From: Ascidia mentula
Lineage: Eukaryota > Chordata > Ascidiacea > Phlebobranchia > Ascidiidae
Length of the DNA: 64,000 nt
Assembly (NCBI GenBank): GCA_947561715.1
Contig: OX387198.1
Coordinates: forward strand, 5,580,001-5,644,000
Direction: 5' to 3'
Numbering within the stretch: the first letter of the stretch is position 1; each line of letters begins with the position of its first letter. The notes beneath the pieces were generated by a model. That model was given only the letters and a program-made list of their open reading frames with translations, was not told where the DNA came from and did no database searches. Positions 47,858 to 58,881 of the stretch are shown in pieces. The position numbers and the translations under genes are program-made.

Positions 47858-48577
47858 ATTCTCGCGTCTGCTGTGTGAACTTATTCGCCCACTTTTAAAA
47901 TAAACCTTGCTGTAGGTATGATGTTGCCTCCACTGCGTTAATTTTTTACTGTGTACATAAACCGAAATACAGTCTGTAGGCGTGTATTTTATTTCCTTGA
48001 CATCAGGCGTCATTAACTGGCGAGTCATGGTTTCTGTACGGCGACGTAATCTTTAAATAAGCTGCTTAGTGTTAGTGTATTTACTGTCACTAAGCTCCTG
48101 CTGCTATGGATACAAGTTAATTTCTCAAACCCTTAGTTTATTTCATTCGTTACATTCATAGCGGTATGAACTAAAATGTGTGTTTTACAATATTTAGAAA
48201 ACAAACTGCCTCTGCCCCTGACTGGTATCCCAAACCTTAGCGTCGTGAAATATATTTTGCATTCGTATTATGGTGAGCGTGTAACTTGTTGTGTTATGTA
48301 CGATACACTTGTATGCAATGGTAAGATGATGTACACGTTTAACTTGTCATGCCAGGTTTCAGGCAATGCGTATTACGTCACAAATGTATGGCGTGCTTAG
48401 TACACCCAGGGACTTTTACGTCTTTTCCTTCGAGGCATTGCATTGCGCTATTACTCCGCTAACCACAGAAGTTATGTTACAGAACAGTGTCATCAAGGAA
48501 ACTGTACATTTTCTATTATCATCTCCAAAACGTTTTTGTGTCTGATACCACAAACGAAAAAACATAGCCACGGGTTT
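47858..48577. other. Intergenic, 5' flank of gene 11
   Basis: No gene is supported. TTACGTCAC at 48373-48381 lies about 520 bases upstream of the gene 11 start and shares the following ATGGCGT-like bases with the gene 10 flank. Confidence 0.45.
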
Positions 48578-49964
48578 TCACACATTATACAGTACATTGG
48601 CTTTTGTCTCTGGCAAAACAGCTTCTTTCGTCACGTTGATTTTTGCATGGCTATCGCGTCCATCCGCTCCATTGTTGCCAGATACGTAAATGCAATTATC
48701 CACCATAACTCTGCTTCCTGGGGAGACACTACCCTGAACCTCATGTAGTGTTGCGCTGTTATTACGTGCTCCTTCGTGTGACGCAGTCCTTTTCCTGTAA
48801 TGCATTGGTTCAAAGTGATTGCCTTTAGGATAACACAAACGTACATGCAGAAGTAATTCTATAGTGAAACGCAATGCATCGCTTTGCGATACATTTTACT
48901 ATTATTATAGTTACGCTTTGGGAAACTAAGTTTCCCGACCCACCGTTTGTAAAAATAAAACAGCAGAGCCAATGCTATGAGAAGAAAAACCAGGACTCCC
49001 ACCACCAATCCAACTAGCAGAGATGTGTTGTTGCCCTCGTTTGAATTTGCTACATCTGTAACACAAATCCACGGTTTTATTTCTTTTCCACGAAACCGAT
49101 TCCTCACCTGATCCAGTAGTAGCCGATTGACTCAAAGTGGAGAGTAAGGTACCAGATCCAGTGTTTGCAGCTGTTGTTTGCGTTGAAACGACCGTTGATG
49201 CTTCGGTAACTGCACAAGAAATTACACGCTTGTTATCTGTTTGCTCCCTTTTGTCGTTGAATCTTGTTGCGGGTTTTTATTCCAACGATTTTGGAGTGAT
49301 CATTAAAGGCGAAAATATCTTTCAAATAGACTCAACGAAAATGATACCAAGTTTGTTGGAAGTAAGTCGAATGTTCGAAGCTTATAAACAGAACTTGCCT
49401 TGGTTATTTGTGCAGTCTCTTCTGAGGTATTTGGCTTCAAAGGTTTCTTCTGGTTGTGAAGAATAGAACTTAAATTTTTGGGATGTGTGTGCACACTCTA
49501 AAAGTGTGCAATTCTCGGGAACTGGCGTTGAGCATCCGTTGTTAGAATTGCGTACTGTAAAGCACTTGTTGGTCACGTCAATCTCTATTTCTGCAAACAA
49601 AGCAGCAAAATACTTTGTTTTTGTTTGCTTTAGATTAACTGTTCAGTGTGACGTAGATGAGTGATAACTGATTCTACAACTTGGGTAGGTAAATTGTTCT
49701 AGATATCAAAAAGAATTGTCATACTGTTGTTTTATACTTTAGTTGTTTACTGCTGCTTATACCTCCGTAGCATGGCTTCAAAAAATGCCCGTTATTCTTT
49801 GGAAATCTAAGTGTCAAGTTACTCAACACAAACTCTTCTTCGTCACGTAGAATAAACTCCCAAAGGCATGATTTCCTGCAGTTACTTCCATTCGCCTCTA
49901 CAAAATCGGTTGTATTGGTGAGGTTGTACACCGTCGCCTGGATTTGTGTCTGAATCAACTGCAT
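48578..49964 (-). CDS. Array gene 12: receptor with uncertain 5' end and a GC-AG intron
   Basis: Exons: 49763-49964 (first one as far as seen), 49399-49590, 49108-49209, 48944-49055, 48578-48794; 274 residues if the ATG at 49964 is used. That start gives no signal peptide, unlike every other complete array gene, so an upstream exon may be missing or unrecognised; an in-frame TGA lies just upstream. The first exon is related to exon 2 of genes 10 and 11. The second intron starts with GC (AAG/GCAAGT at 49399/49398). The helix is SLLVGLVVGVLVFLLIALAL, then FYFYKR. The tail has MVDNCIYVSG and ends KANVLYNV; it is closest to the tail of gene 13 and to the relic at 45880-46090. Confidence 0.65.
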
Positions 49965-50064
49965 TTGGGCGAATCTCCTTCAGCCACTCAAAATAAAATG
50001 CAAGGACAAACTGCCTCGGAATGTTGGCTAACTTCCCGCTACCCTATGCCAACGCTTGAGTCAT

Positions 50065-50074
50065 CTTTATATAG
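50065..50074 (-). promoter_or_regulatory. Possible TATA box of gene 12
   Basis: The minus strand reads CTATATAAAG about 100 bases upstream of the ATG at 49964. If used, transcription would start close to that ATG and leave no room for an upstream signal-peptide exon. Confidence 0.3.
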
Positions 50075-50314
50075 ATAACTTAAACGTCATTAAACGCACG
50101 CGCTCGCCGCCTGTTTCGGCGTGGAATGAGAACAAATAAACTTGGTAGTAACAAAATGCTAAACAAGCTGGTCGAAATACACTATGTGGTTGTTTGGCAA
50201 TTGCTTGCGCAAACATATATTTGGGCATAAATGGTATGTATCCAGTAGTACCAAGCAAACAACTGTGCGAAGAACGAATTCAAGTGGAAATGTCTCCAAA
50301 CTCTTTTATATTCG

Positions 50315-50320
50315 TTTATT
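50315..50320 (-). terminator. Candidate polyadenylation signal of gene 13
   Basis: AATAAA on the minus strand, about 80 bases after the gene 13 stop codon. Confidence 0.45.
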
Positions 50321-50402
50321 TGGCAACATTGGAACTTTGCAACGGAAAAGTGCAGTGTCGTTATTAGGAACTTAGAATCGCTACTCTATAATCAAATTTC
50401 TT

Positions 50403-52399
50403 TCACATGTGATAGATAATATTGTCCCGCATTTCTCGTTCGCCTCCAACTCCCGTGTAAAGCTCATTGTCCACCATAACGGGTCCTTCATCTACGCCAA
50501 CCTGACTCAAATCGGCGCAGTTCTGACCGGTTGGATCCGGAATTTGTGCGTCGTTCCCGCTTACGTAAATGCAGTTTTCCACCATTTCACGTTCGTTACT
50601 TGTTCCATGGGCGCTGACGAAATCGGTATAATCCGATGCTGCAGTGTATATTGCATTTGGATTTTCAGATTCGTATATGTTCTTGTTTCTGTCGATGTGT
50701 GTTGCCGGAGGTGTTTTTCCTTTGTGTTTTCTACAAAGCAAAGTGCAACAGTTGTATCTTCAACGTTGGACACAACAAATAGACTTCTTTAAAGCACGCA
50801 GTTAAGCATGCCTAAAAACACGTTCAAATCAACTGCTAAAAGCAGTGGAAAGGGTATTTGCTGTGCGCTGAATGCACGAAAAATGGGCAATGGAACGTCC
50901 TTACACACGGTCTAATGTTTACCGTTAACGATTGTGACGCAGTTTTAGAAAACCTATTATAAGTCAACTAACATTCGCACAGAAACGAAGCGAGGACGTA
51001 ATATCCTGCCTTAGAATAGAACCTTTCGTTAGCCCGAACCAACCTTTTGTACAAGTAAACTCCCGCCAGTAGTAGTATGAGTAACAGCATGCCCGCTGCA
51101 ACTAAACCCGCTACCAAACCAACGTTAGCCGCTGCGCCGATAGCTCCATGCTCCGTTACTATCAAGAAAATGATTTGACCACAGTCACATATTATTAAAC
51201 TTTCTTAACTATGTTCATGTACTTGCGGTAGTCGGGGTTGATTGTTGTGTATCATTGTAAAGGGTTGAATAAACAGAGACTGTTTCCGTTATGGGAGGTA
51301 TGGTTGTGACGTTGCTGTAGCCAGTGGAAGTGATGACGTAATTCGCCGTTTTGCTTTGCGTTGCGATTGCGGTCGTTCCGGCTAATTCTGATCAACATGC
51401 ATAAAAACTGTTAGCATCCAAAACTTTTGTGAATATTTGAATGATAATACTGATGATGCCGTATAGGCGAAATATATATATTGTGTAAACCAGTATCTTG
51501 GATGATTATGTGATAATCTGGGTCAGTCCTAGTAATCACTTTTAGTGAATATGTTGGGACTTACCTGATGTAGCAAGCGATGAAGTTTGTTGTATTGGCA
51601 GAACTGTGGTTGATGGCACCTCTATTAAGCAAATGTTTGTGAATACAGTTGCGTGGCCGTTATATTAATTTATTCATAACCGCCAACGATTAAATATTTC
51701 GTCACTGCTTTCCAAACTTACCTCTGTCGCAGCTGTATACAATAAAGTTCATCTGAAAATTCTTTCCTTTTGTCTTTGAAGGCCTTTACGTGTATAAAAA
51801 AAGAGGGATTTATGCAGAAATAAAATATATAAGTGTGTACAGTTGAACTTTGGTATTTGCCTCTGACAGTTCCAGTGAAACAATTTACTCACTTTAATTA
51901 TATACTCCAAGCTTACCTGTACGCAACTGGAATACTGTTCCAGTAGGTTGAATATATTTGGACATTATTTCCGCAAATGTTGGCAATTGGATGATCGCAC
52001 GGTGTCAATTCAGCATGGGTGTCCATATATATGATGCAATCCTTCTGTTTCGGTTCTCTTCCCACTGTGAAACGAGTTAAGTTAATCTGCATCTTTTGAC
52101 GAGTTCATATATTGCTACTAACAGACAGGTATGACGACATTGTCATCCTTCGAAGACTTTGTAATTTCATATAACATCATTCTTGTGCCATTGTACGGCA
52201 TCAGGTTCCACGTGCATTCATCTTGGCATTCTCCAGGGGAGGCGCTGATTTGCCCACTGCCTGTGATCTCCACTTGAGAATGTTTCGAACAGAATTCGAC
52301 TGCGAATTAAGGATATATGGACTGCATGTACTCGACTGCCAAAACAAAATACTCACCATAACACCAAAAAAGAAATTTTCTGCGACATTGGCAAGACAT
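50403..52399 (-). CDS. Array gene 13: CUB-like receptor of the 13/14 pair
   Basis: Exons: 52357-52399, 52123-52299, 51917-52064, 51722-51783, 51565-51621, 51223-51381, 51044-51158, 50403-50730; 362 residues. The start is the ATG at 52399 (MSCQCRRKFLFWCYG), not the longer frame from 52410, because only the former gives phase 1 and matches gene 14. The CUB-like domain has GSGQISASPGECQDECTWNL, CDHPIANICGN and FQMNFIVYSCD. It has an extra 57-base stalk exon (51565-51621) absent from gene 14. The helix is VGLVAGLVAAGMLLLILLLA. The tail has AIYTAAS, MVENCIYVSG, MVDNELYTGV and RDNIIYHM at the end. The last sixty residues are almost identical to gene 14, more so than the ectodomain. Confidence 0.85.
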
Positions 52400-52597
52400 T
52401 GTTTGGGCATATATACAAAATTCTGACACTATTATAGTGAAACTGTACTTTTTTGTACCAGAGCGACTGATCTTACTTCTGAGCTATTGTATTACATGAG
52501 TGTAACAACCCTGTTCCTTCTGGGGTGTTAACCGTTTGCCGCTTCCTGCCGCTAAGATGACGCACATAACGCCCATATAGAAGCTCACGTGCCGTCC

Positions 52598-52603
52598 TTT
52601 ATT
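52598..52603 (-). terminator. Polyadenylation signal of gene 14
   Basis: AATAAA on the minus strand, about 58 bases after the gene 14 stop codon. Confidence 0.5.
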
Positions 52604-52660
52604 AATAATTCTGCGAAAAAAACATTCGCACCCACTTGGGATTTATGGCGCATTTTACGT

Positions 52661-54500
52661 TCACATGTGATAGATAATATTATCCCGCATTTCACGTTCG
52701 CCTCCAACTCCCGTGTAAAGCTCATTGTCCACCATAACGGGTCCTTCTTCCACGCCAACTTGACTTGAATCGGCGCAGTTCTGACCGGTTGGATCCGGAA
52801 TTTGGGCCTCGCTCCCTCTTACGTATATGCGGTTGTCGACCATTTCACGTTCGTTACTTGTTCTATGAGCGACCTCGGAATCAGAATGATCCAGTACTGC
52901 TGTATAAGTTACATTGGGGTCGTGGATATCATTGGAAGATCCGTATAGATTGTCGTTTCTCTCTGTGTAATTGACAGGAGTCGTCTCTCCACCTCCACTG
53001 CGTTTTCTGCATAACAACGTTCAACAGTAGTATAGCCTAAACGCCTTTTTGCCAATTTCACAAATTTACATCGACTAACAAGTCGCACGTGCCCCAATGC
53101 AACATAATACCATTTGTTCAAGAGTGACGTTAATATACAGTGTGCGCTGATTTGACATGGAAACGAGCAATAAACATCCTAGCAAGATTTTAAAGTGTGT
53201 TGTTAACCCCATAAAGTTGTATGCTTTCTGCAATCTATCATAAGTTTGCTTCCATTTGCAAGGAAACAACGGGCGGTAACTTAATATCGTGCCTGAAAAT
53301 ACCTTTTGTTCCTGTACAAGGAAATTCCTGCCAGTAAAAGCACGAATAAAAGAACGCACGCTGCAACCAAACCCGCTACCAGACCCACGTTAACAACCAT
53401 TCCGATAGCACCTTGCTCCGTTGTGTTGGAAACTGGATAAATAACAAAATACGATTTCACCCACAGTTACTCTCTTCCAGTCTCCAAATAATTACTTGTA
53501 ACCTACTTGCGGTAAACGGAGACGGTTGCTGTGTATGGGTATCGTTGTAAATGGTTGAATAATCCGGGACAGTTTCCGTTGTGACGTATTCCGTTTTACT
53601 TTGAATTGTGGTAACAGTCGTGCTAGCTGAAAAACAATATTCATATTACAAGAAATCTTTGTATGGGGCATTAGTGGCTGTGTCTCTAAAAAACATATAT
53701 TTGTGAATATAAATAGGTTGCCGATATAACTTAGTCATAAATGCCAACAAACAAATATTTTGTCATGCACTAAATCGGAAACGTACGTCTGTCGCAGCTG
53801 TATACGGTAAAGTTCATTTTAAAATTCGTCCCAGTTGCCATGGAAGGCCTGCATATATAATAAAAAAGTAACTTTTATGATACGTGTAAACAAAAAAGGC
53901 AAATGGTGCAAAGAAAAAGATATTTAGATAAATCATTGTACCTGTATACTACGCTGGACCTATATTGAAATGTTATTTTTCCAGAGAGCAATTTGATTTT
54001 AGCAATTACCTTACCTGTACGTTATCGGAATACTGTTCCAATCAGTTGGATATGTCTGAACGTTATTTCCACAAATGTTTGCATTTGGATGATCGCACGG
54101 TGTTAAATTAGCGAAGTTGTCCATATATATAACGCAATCATCCTTTTTCAGTTCTTCTTCCACTGCGAAAGGATTTAAGTTAACTTCATTTTGCTTGTAT
54201 AAAGTTTATATTTGGACACTAACAGCCAGGTATGATAACTGTGTCGTCGTTTGAAGACTTTGTAAATCCATATAACATTAGTCTTGTGCCATTGTAAGGT
54301 GACAAAGTCCATGTGCATTCATCTTGGCAGTCTCCTGGGGAGGCCCTGATTTGACCACTCTCTGTGATTTGTACATTAGAATGTTTGGAACAGAACTTAA
54401 CTGCGTAATAAAAGTAAATGTACGTTATGTGCTCGGTTGCACAAACCAAATACTTACCAATACACCAAAAAAACAATTTGCTGTGGCATTCACAAGCCAT
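52661..54500 (-). CDS. Array gene 14: CUB-like receptor of the 13/14 pair
   Basis: Exons: 54458-54500, 54224-54400, 54015-54162, 53787-53848, 53507-53626, 53303-53432, 52661-53006; 341 residues. The first exon is MACECHSKLFFWCIG. The CUB-like domain has ESGQIRASPGDCQDECTWTL, CDHPNANICGN and FKMNFTVYSCD. Exon 2 uses the donor GTTAGT as in gene 13. The helix is VGLVAGLVAACVLLFVLLLA. The tail has NVTYTAVL, which fits the ITIM pattern V-x-Y-x-x-V, then DNLYGS, MVDNRIYVRG, MVDNELYTGV and RDNIIYHM at the end. The corresponding first site in gene 13 is AIYTAAS and does not fit an ITIM, so the two paralogues may signal differently. Confidence 0.85.
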
Positions 54501-54831
54501 CTTTTGGAAAAGTAAGAAGAAATGCTGACACTAACTATATTTTCTCCTACAGCAAATGATCATCCTGCTGTTTAACACAAGCGTAACAACTTTTCTTCCT
54601 GGTTGGTTTAACTATTCCCCTCTTCCTTGTTTTAAGATGACGCAGTGAACGCCTACTAAAGCCCACGTATGGAGGCATGCATAGTATTATGACATCTGCA
54701 GGAAGAATATTCATGCCTGCTTACGCTTATAGTGTTGTAATTGTCCACGCAAAGGTCGAAAAACGAATTTCTTTGACCGATAATGTATTGGAACAATGCA
54801 AGCTAATCAGATTGCCAGAAGTTTCATTAAC

Positions 54832-56355
54832 TCAAGGCGTAACGTTAACACCTAACAACAGGTGTTTCACCATTTCTCGTTTCCCTTCCCACGAATCTGG
54901 GATGTTTCTCTCTTGTTCCAGCTCTTCCACACTCCCGGATTGTGTGGAATAACACGTGTCATCATGGGCAGTTACAGGTTGCGCACATCTGTGGTCTCCC
55001 ACACCAGTTCCGTCGCCGTGTGTAATGGCAAAAACCCCGGCTTGATCTCGTATCGCAGTGCTAATATTAACGCCTGGTGGTGCGACCTTCTTTTCTATCA
55101 TGGTGCTGCTGTCCTGAATTTTGCGACGTTGTGTATGGATTTCTCGTTTCCTTATCACAGTATAATTAAGGTTCTTTTGCTTAAACCATTGTGACGTGCG
55201 GCTTACCTGTATAAGCTTGCTATGATCAGAAGTAACAGAAAGAGAGCAAAGCACCCTGCACCTCCACCAATAGCCGCTCTAAAAACCATGGAATTCTCCT
55301 TTGGTGTTCCCAATCGTCGTATTTTCGTTAGACTCGACGTTATTAAAAGTGACGAAGTTTTTGGCTTTGTTGTGGTGAACTTGGCCTTGGTGCTGGTAGG
55401 CATCACAGTAAAAGGAATTAGATCTGAAATTATTATAAAAATCCCCTTGCAAGTGCGAATTCACACACATGATAACTTCACCAACCTTTTATTGGAGCAG
55501 CAAGTGTTGTAGGTAATGGCAAAGAAGTGGTACTTGATGCGGCTGCAAGCTCTATACAGAATTGCTTCAGTTTCTGGCTTTCGAAGTGCATGCATATTTT
55601 AGTTGATTTACAAACATTTTTAATTGCGCCACTTTCAATTGGAACTTCCATGCAATATTTATTACGCTCACCTGTCAAATTCATTATGGCTAAACTCAAG
55701 CTGAATCCTCGTTGTTCCGTAATACTGTTGGAATAAAAGTGCATCTTGTATGGTTGCTTGTTGGATGTTAAAACCCTGATATGTTGACAGCTTAATTGTT
55801 GTGCGATCTCTAAAATCTCCTTTGAGGCGAGGGTCACATTTCCAAACACGTAACACCGTTTCTCATCCGTGAATCCGCATAGATAAAGTGATGCGTGGCT
55901 TCCTGTGGATTTGTAGGTTTGCACACCGTGACGTCAACGTGCACACTAATTCCAACGCTTACCATCCAGTAATGTCAAGTGATCGAAGCAGTTTGACACG
56001 TCGCCTTCACAGTAAACATTGCTACACGTGCCTTGCTTCTGTATCTCGAGAAAATCCAGTGCGATAACTGCGACCTCATCCCTAACCGATATCCGTGGTA
56101 GGTTCCAAGTACATCCCTGCAGTGGCGGATACATGCGATCACCTCCGAAATTTGGGGATTTTATTATTCCTGTTCTTCCCTGTATATTCCCACCCGCCGT
56201 ACTGCACACTAAGCGGGTTCTTTGCGCTGTTGCTGAATTTAGTGACTTTGATTAAGTCTTACATAGGCCTTTTATTCAAGCCTCCACTTACCAACCATCA
56301 AGCAATGCAACACCAACATGAGCGCCAGATTTCGTTGCCTGATTCGCGATATCAT
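54832..56355 (-). CDS. Array gene 15: CUB receptor with a decayed tyrosine tail
   Basis: Exons: 56292-56355, 55963-56208, 55672-55902, 55486-55542, 55207-55423, 54832-55150; 377 residues (four more if an in-frame upstream ATG at 56367 is used). The CUB domain is clear: GIIKSPNFGGD, CTWNLPRI, VAVIALDFLEIQK, CFDHLTLLDG and QPYKMHFYSNS. The stalk exon and helix (AAIGGGAGCFALFLLLLIIA) follow. The helix and tail exon lengths (217, 319) equal those of gene 17. The tail has a single tyrosine (CYSTQS) and ends MVKHLLLGVNVTP, where related tails have MVDN-x-[LI]-Y; the key Asn and Tyr are lost. Either it no longer signals through tyrosine or it acts as a decoy. Confidence 0.85.
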
Positions 56356-56549
56356 TTCTATGAGCATCAAAACTGTGCTTCGTATGACAAGCTATAGAAT
56401 GATTATTTCTAGCAACACGAGTACAACTGTCGGACGACGACTGACAACTCACAAAATTAAACACATGTTCCTACACAGAGCAGACAGGTCAAAACTATTG
56501 TAATTCGTTTGTAACCCTAAGCGTTTTCTCTCTAATTTTTGTGTGGCTC

Positions 56550-58151
56550 TCAAATGTAAACTAACTTCGACCAGTCATAATTAGAGGAACGATAGTGGCG
56601 TTCGCTTTCCTCTTTCTCCTGCCAGAAAAACGATATCACGCAAAGTTTTGAAAGTCTGCTGAAAATTTCTTTCTTTATTAAATTTCCACATGCCACGCCT
56701 TCGGACATAAATGTACATGTACTACGATATTCAAAGATTCCAATAAAGTTTGTAAATATTTTTTTCCTTTTCGTCACTCGTCCAAACACCACATTTGATA
56801 AGAGGTCACTTTTAAGTGCGCGAACGGATGCGGAAACGTTTTACCTGTTGGCGTTTCCTCCTGCAAACAGTTTGTAGTTGTAACAAGTGTGACGTATTAA
56901 ACAAACCGAACGCTCACCTGATTAAAAGCAGAGCAGCAATAATAAGGACAACCGAAATGAATGCTGCAATTACACCTCCGATTATTGCGGCATTGTCTGC
57001 TTGTACTGACGGCGCGTTGCTAGGACTTAAGTTTTTGGTGGACGAGGTCGATGTTGTCATGTGCGAAAATAAACCTAAAGCAACGTTATGTAAATTGATT
57101 GTTATTCTTATATTTATAAAAACGGTGTACTTGACGTCGTCACGGTTGAGGTGACAAGTTTTCCTGTCGTGCCAGACTGAGAAGAAGTCGTGGGAATCAC
57201 AGTACTTGTTGTTGGAACTACTGTCGTTGGCCCTTTGTATAAAACAAAACTAAGTAAATACTCAGATTAGGTCACGACAATTGCTTTTTTTACCATACCC
57301 ATAATGTCAGTTATTTCGTACAGCAAGCTGAACCCGCGCTGATTGATGATTTCGTCAGAGTAGAACAAAATCTGGTATGGCATCTTTCCGCTCCTGAGCG
57401 TCGTGAAATCCCCGCATCCATACTTGGTCTTCATATTTCTCTCCTGTTCCATCCCGATTGTGTTGTTCGTTAAGAAGAAGCACTTTTTGCTACTTGTCAA
57501 TCCGCAAAGGTAGACTTCCGAAGGACTTTCTGTAATTTGATATCACAGAGCTTTTATTAGGTTGTATAATTGACAACCTTTTTTCGCCGTGCTAACAATC
57601 AATATCTAGAAGGCAATTTCGACCACTATGCAAAACCGTGCGTAGTTTTCAGCCAAGAGTGCTAAAAATAGTTGAGCAATATGGTCGAAACTAAACGGTA
57701 ACAATTAAATCGCTGCATACAGCTCAAGCTTATTTGTAATAGACTAGGATTTTGCAACTAACCGTTTAGCAGCGTAAGGTGGTCGTAACAGAGGGAAGCA
57801 TTGCCTTCGCAATACGACCCTGCACAATGTTTAATTTTCTGCAGCTCGAGAAAGTCGATGACAACCACTATAAACTGTTCGGTTGAAATTTGTGGCAGAT
57901 ACCACGTGCACGCTTGTTGGGACGGGTATGTTTGGTTATTCCCGTAATTTGGTGTCGTTATGTTTCCCTTCGTGTTCCTTATAGTTCCGAAAGTTGTGTT
58001 GCATGACAAGTCGTTGCACCTGGCCTTGCCTAAAACGTAGAATTAGTTATGCTAAAGTAGCTCGCATACCAGCAGATTGTACACACTTACCGATCAAACA
58101 GCAAAACACGAATATATAGACGATCCGGAGATACGGCTTCACTGTGATCAT
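56550..58151 (-). CDS. Array gene 16: CUB receptor with short tail and a 16-base micro-exon
   Basis: Exons: 58091-58151, 57763-58029, 57299-57529, 57131-57232, 56918-57074, 56845-56860, 56550-56618; 300 residues. The signal peptide is MITVKPYLRIVYIFVFCCLI. The CUB domain has GNITTPNYGNNQTYPSQQAC, VVVIDFLELQK, CYDHLTLLNG and QILFYSDE. The helix is IIGGVIAAFISVVLIIAALL. A 16-base exon (RRKRQQ) moves the reading phase from 2 to 0, and a last 69-base exon gives a tail of only 22 residues with HYRSSNYDWSKLVYI. If the micro-exon is not spliced onward, the frame ends after ten more residues. No ITIM or DNxLY motif is left. Confidence 0.75.
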
Positions 58152-58873
58152 TTTTTAGTAAGAACGACGTTGTTTAAAAATAAATCTGACATTCAAGATG
58201 ATATAAAATACAACGATAAAACTTGCCAAACAATTATGGCATCTGTCTGCCTAAAACTTGTAACCAATGCCAACGTAAAGATTAAGTTTTTGCGGTCTAA
58301 CTACTTTTCAACAGTCTATAGCTGTTTGCAACAGCAGTGGTTGGTGCCCTAAACGCAACGGGGGTAATGGTCATTCATTTGTTGGCAAATGTGACGACAT
58401 CTTTTCCAATCGAATTCATCCATATAAGTTTATTACACCTGAATGACTAAGAAGAGCATCCGGCACGTAGGTTGTTGCTGGTTTGTCTGAATCAGCGGTA
58501 TGACAACAAGTGTGTTTAGTCTGTCTCTGATTAAGGGCGCTTTGCTTTGTTGAACCTTATGGTGGTCGAGATTGTGCACTTTTATAGCCTTCACCAATAA
58601 ACACTGGACCTTAGCAGGTCACAACAACGTTCGCATTTCATAAAACTTCATCATAAATCTGTCGTAATTGTGGGCGACCTTGTAATATTCAGTTACTGGT
58701 GTACCAAATATAAGTTGTATATTATGTTTTATTCGATAACTTTAGTTTGATCGTTAAGATTGATTTCACATTGATAGCAAGAAACGTGCACTTAATTGAA
58801 ACAATAATATATTTAAATTCTTTCAAAAAAAACATAAATAACTCTCAAGGCATTTACAGCACGTTGTCAACCG
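58152..58873. other. Intergenic, 5' flank of gene 16
   Basis: No supported coding exon or recognisable repeat. Confidence 0.4.
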
Positions 58874-58879
58874 TTTATT
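58874..58879 (-). terminator. Polyadenylation signal of gene 17
   Basis: AATAAA on the minus strand begins three bases after the gene 17 stop codon, so the 3' untranslated region must be only a few dozen bases. Confidence 0.6.
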
Positions 58880-58881
58880 TT

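Larger units (their letters stand above)
49965..50402. other. Intergenic, 5' flank of gene 12
   Basis: No signal-peptide exon could be found on the minus strand here. CTATATAAAG on the minus strand (50065-50074) is a possible TATA box about 100 bases before the gene 12 ATG. Confidence 0.4.

Noticed and set aside
52201-52410. Long minus-strand frame starting at 52410
   Set aside because: It continues through the real donor and ends in the wrong frame of exon 2. The ATG at 52399 gives phase 1, the same length as in gene 14, and a matching leader.
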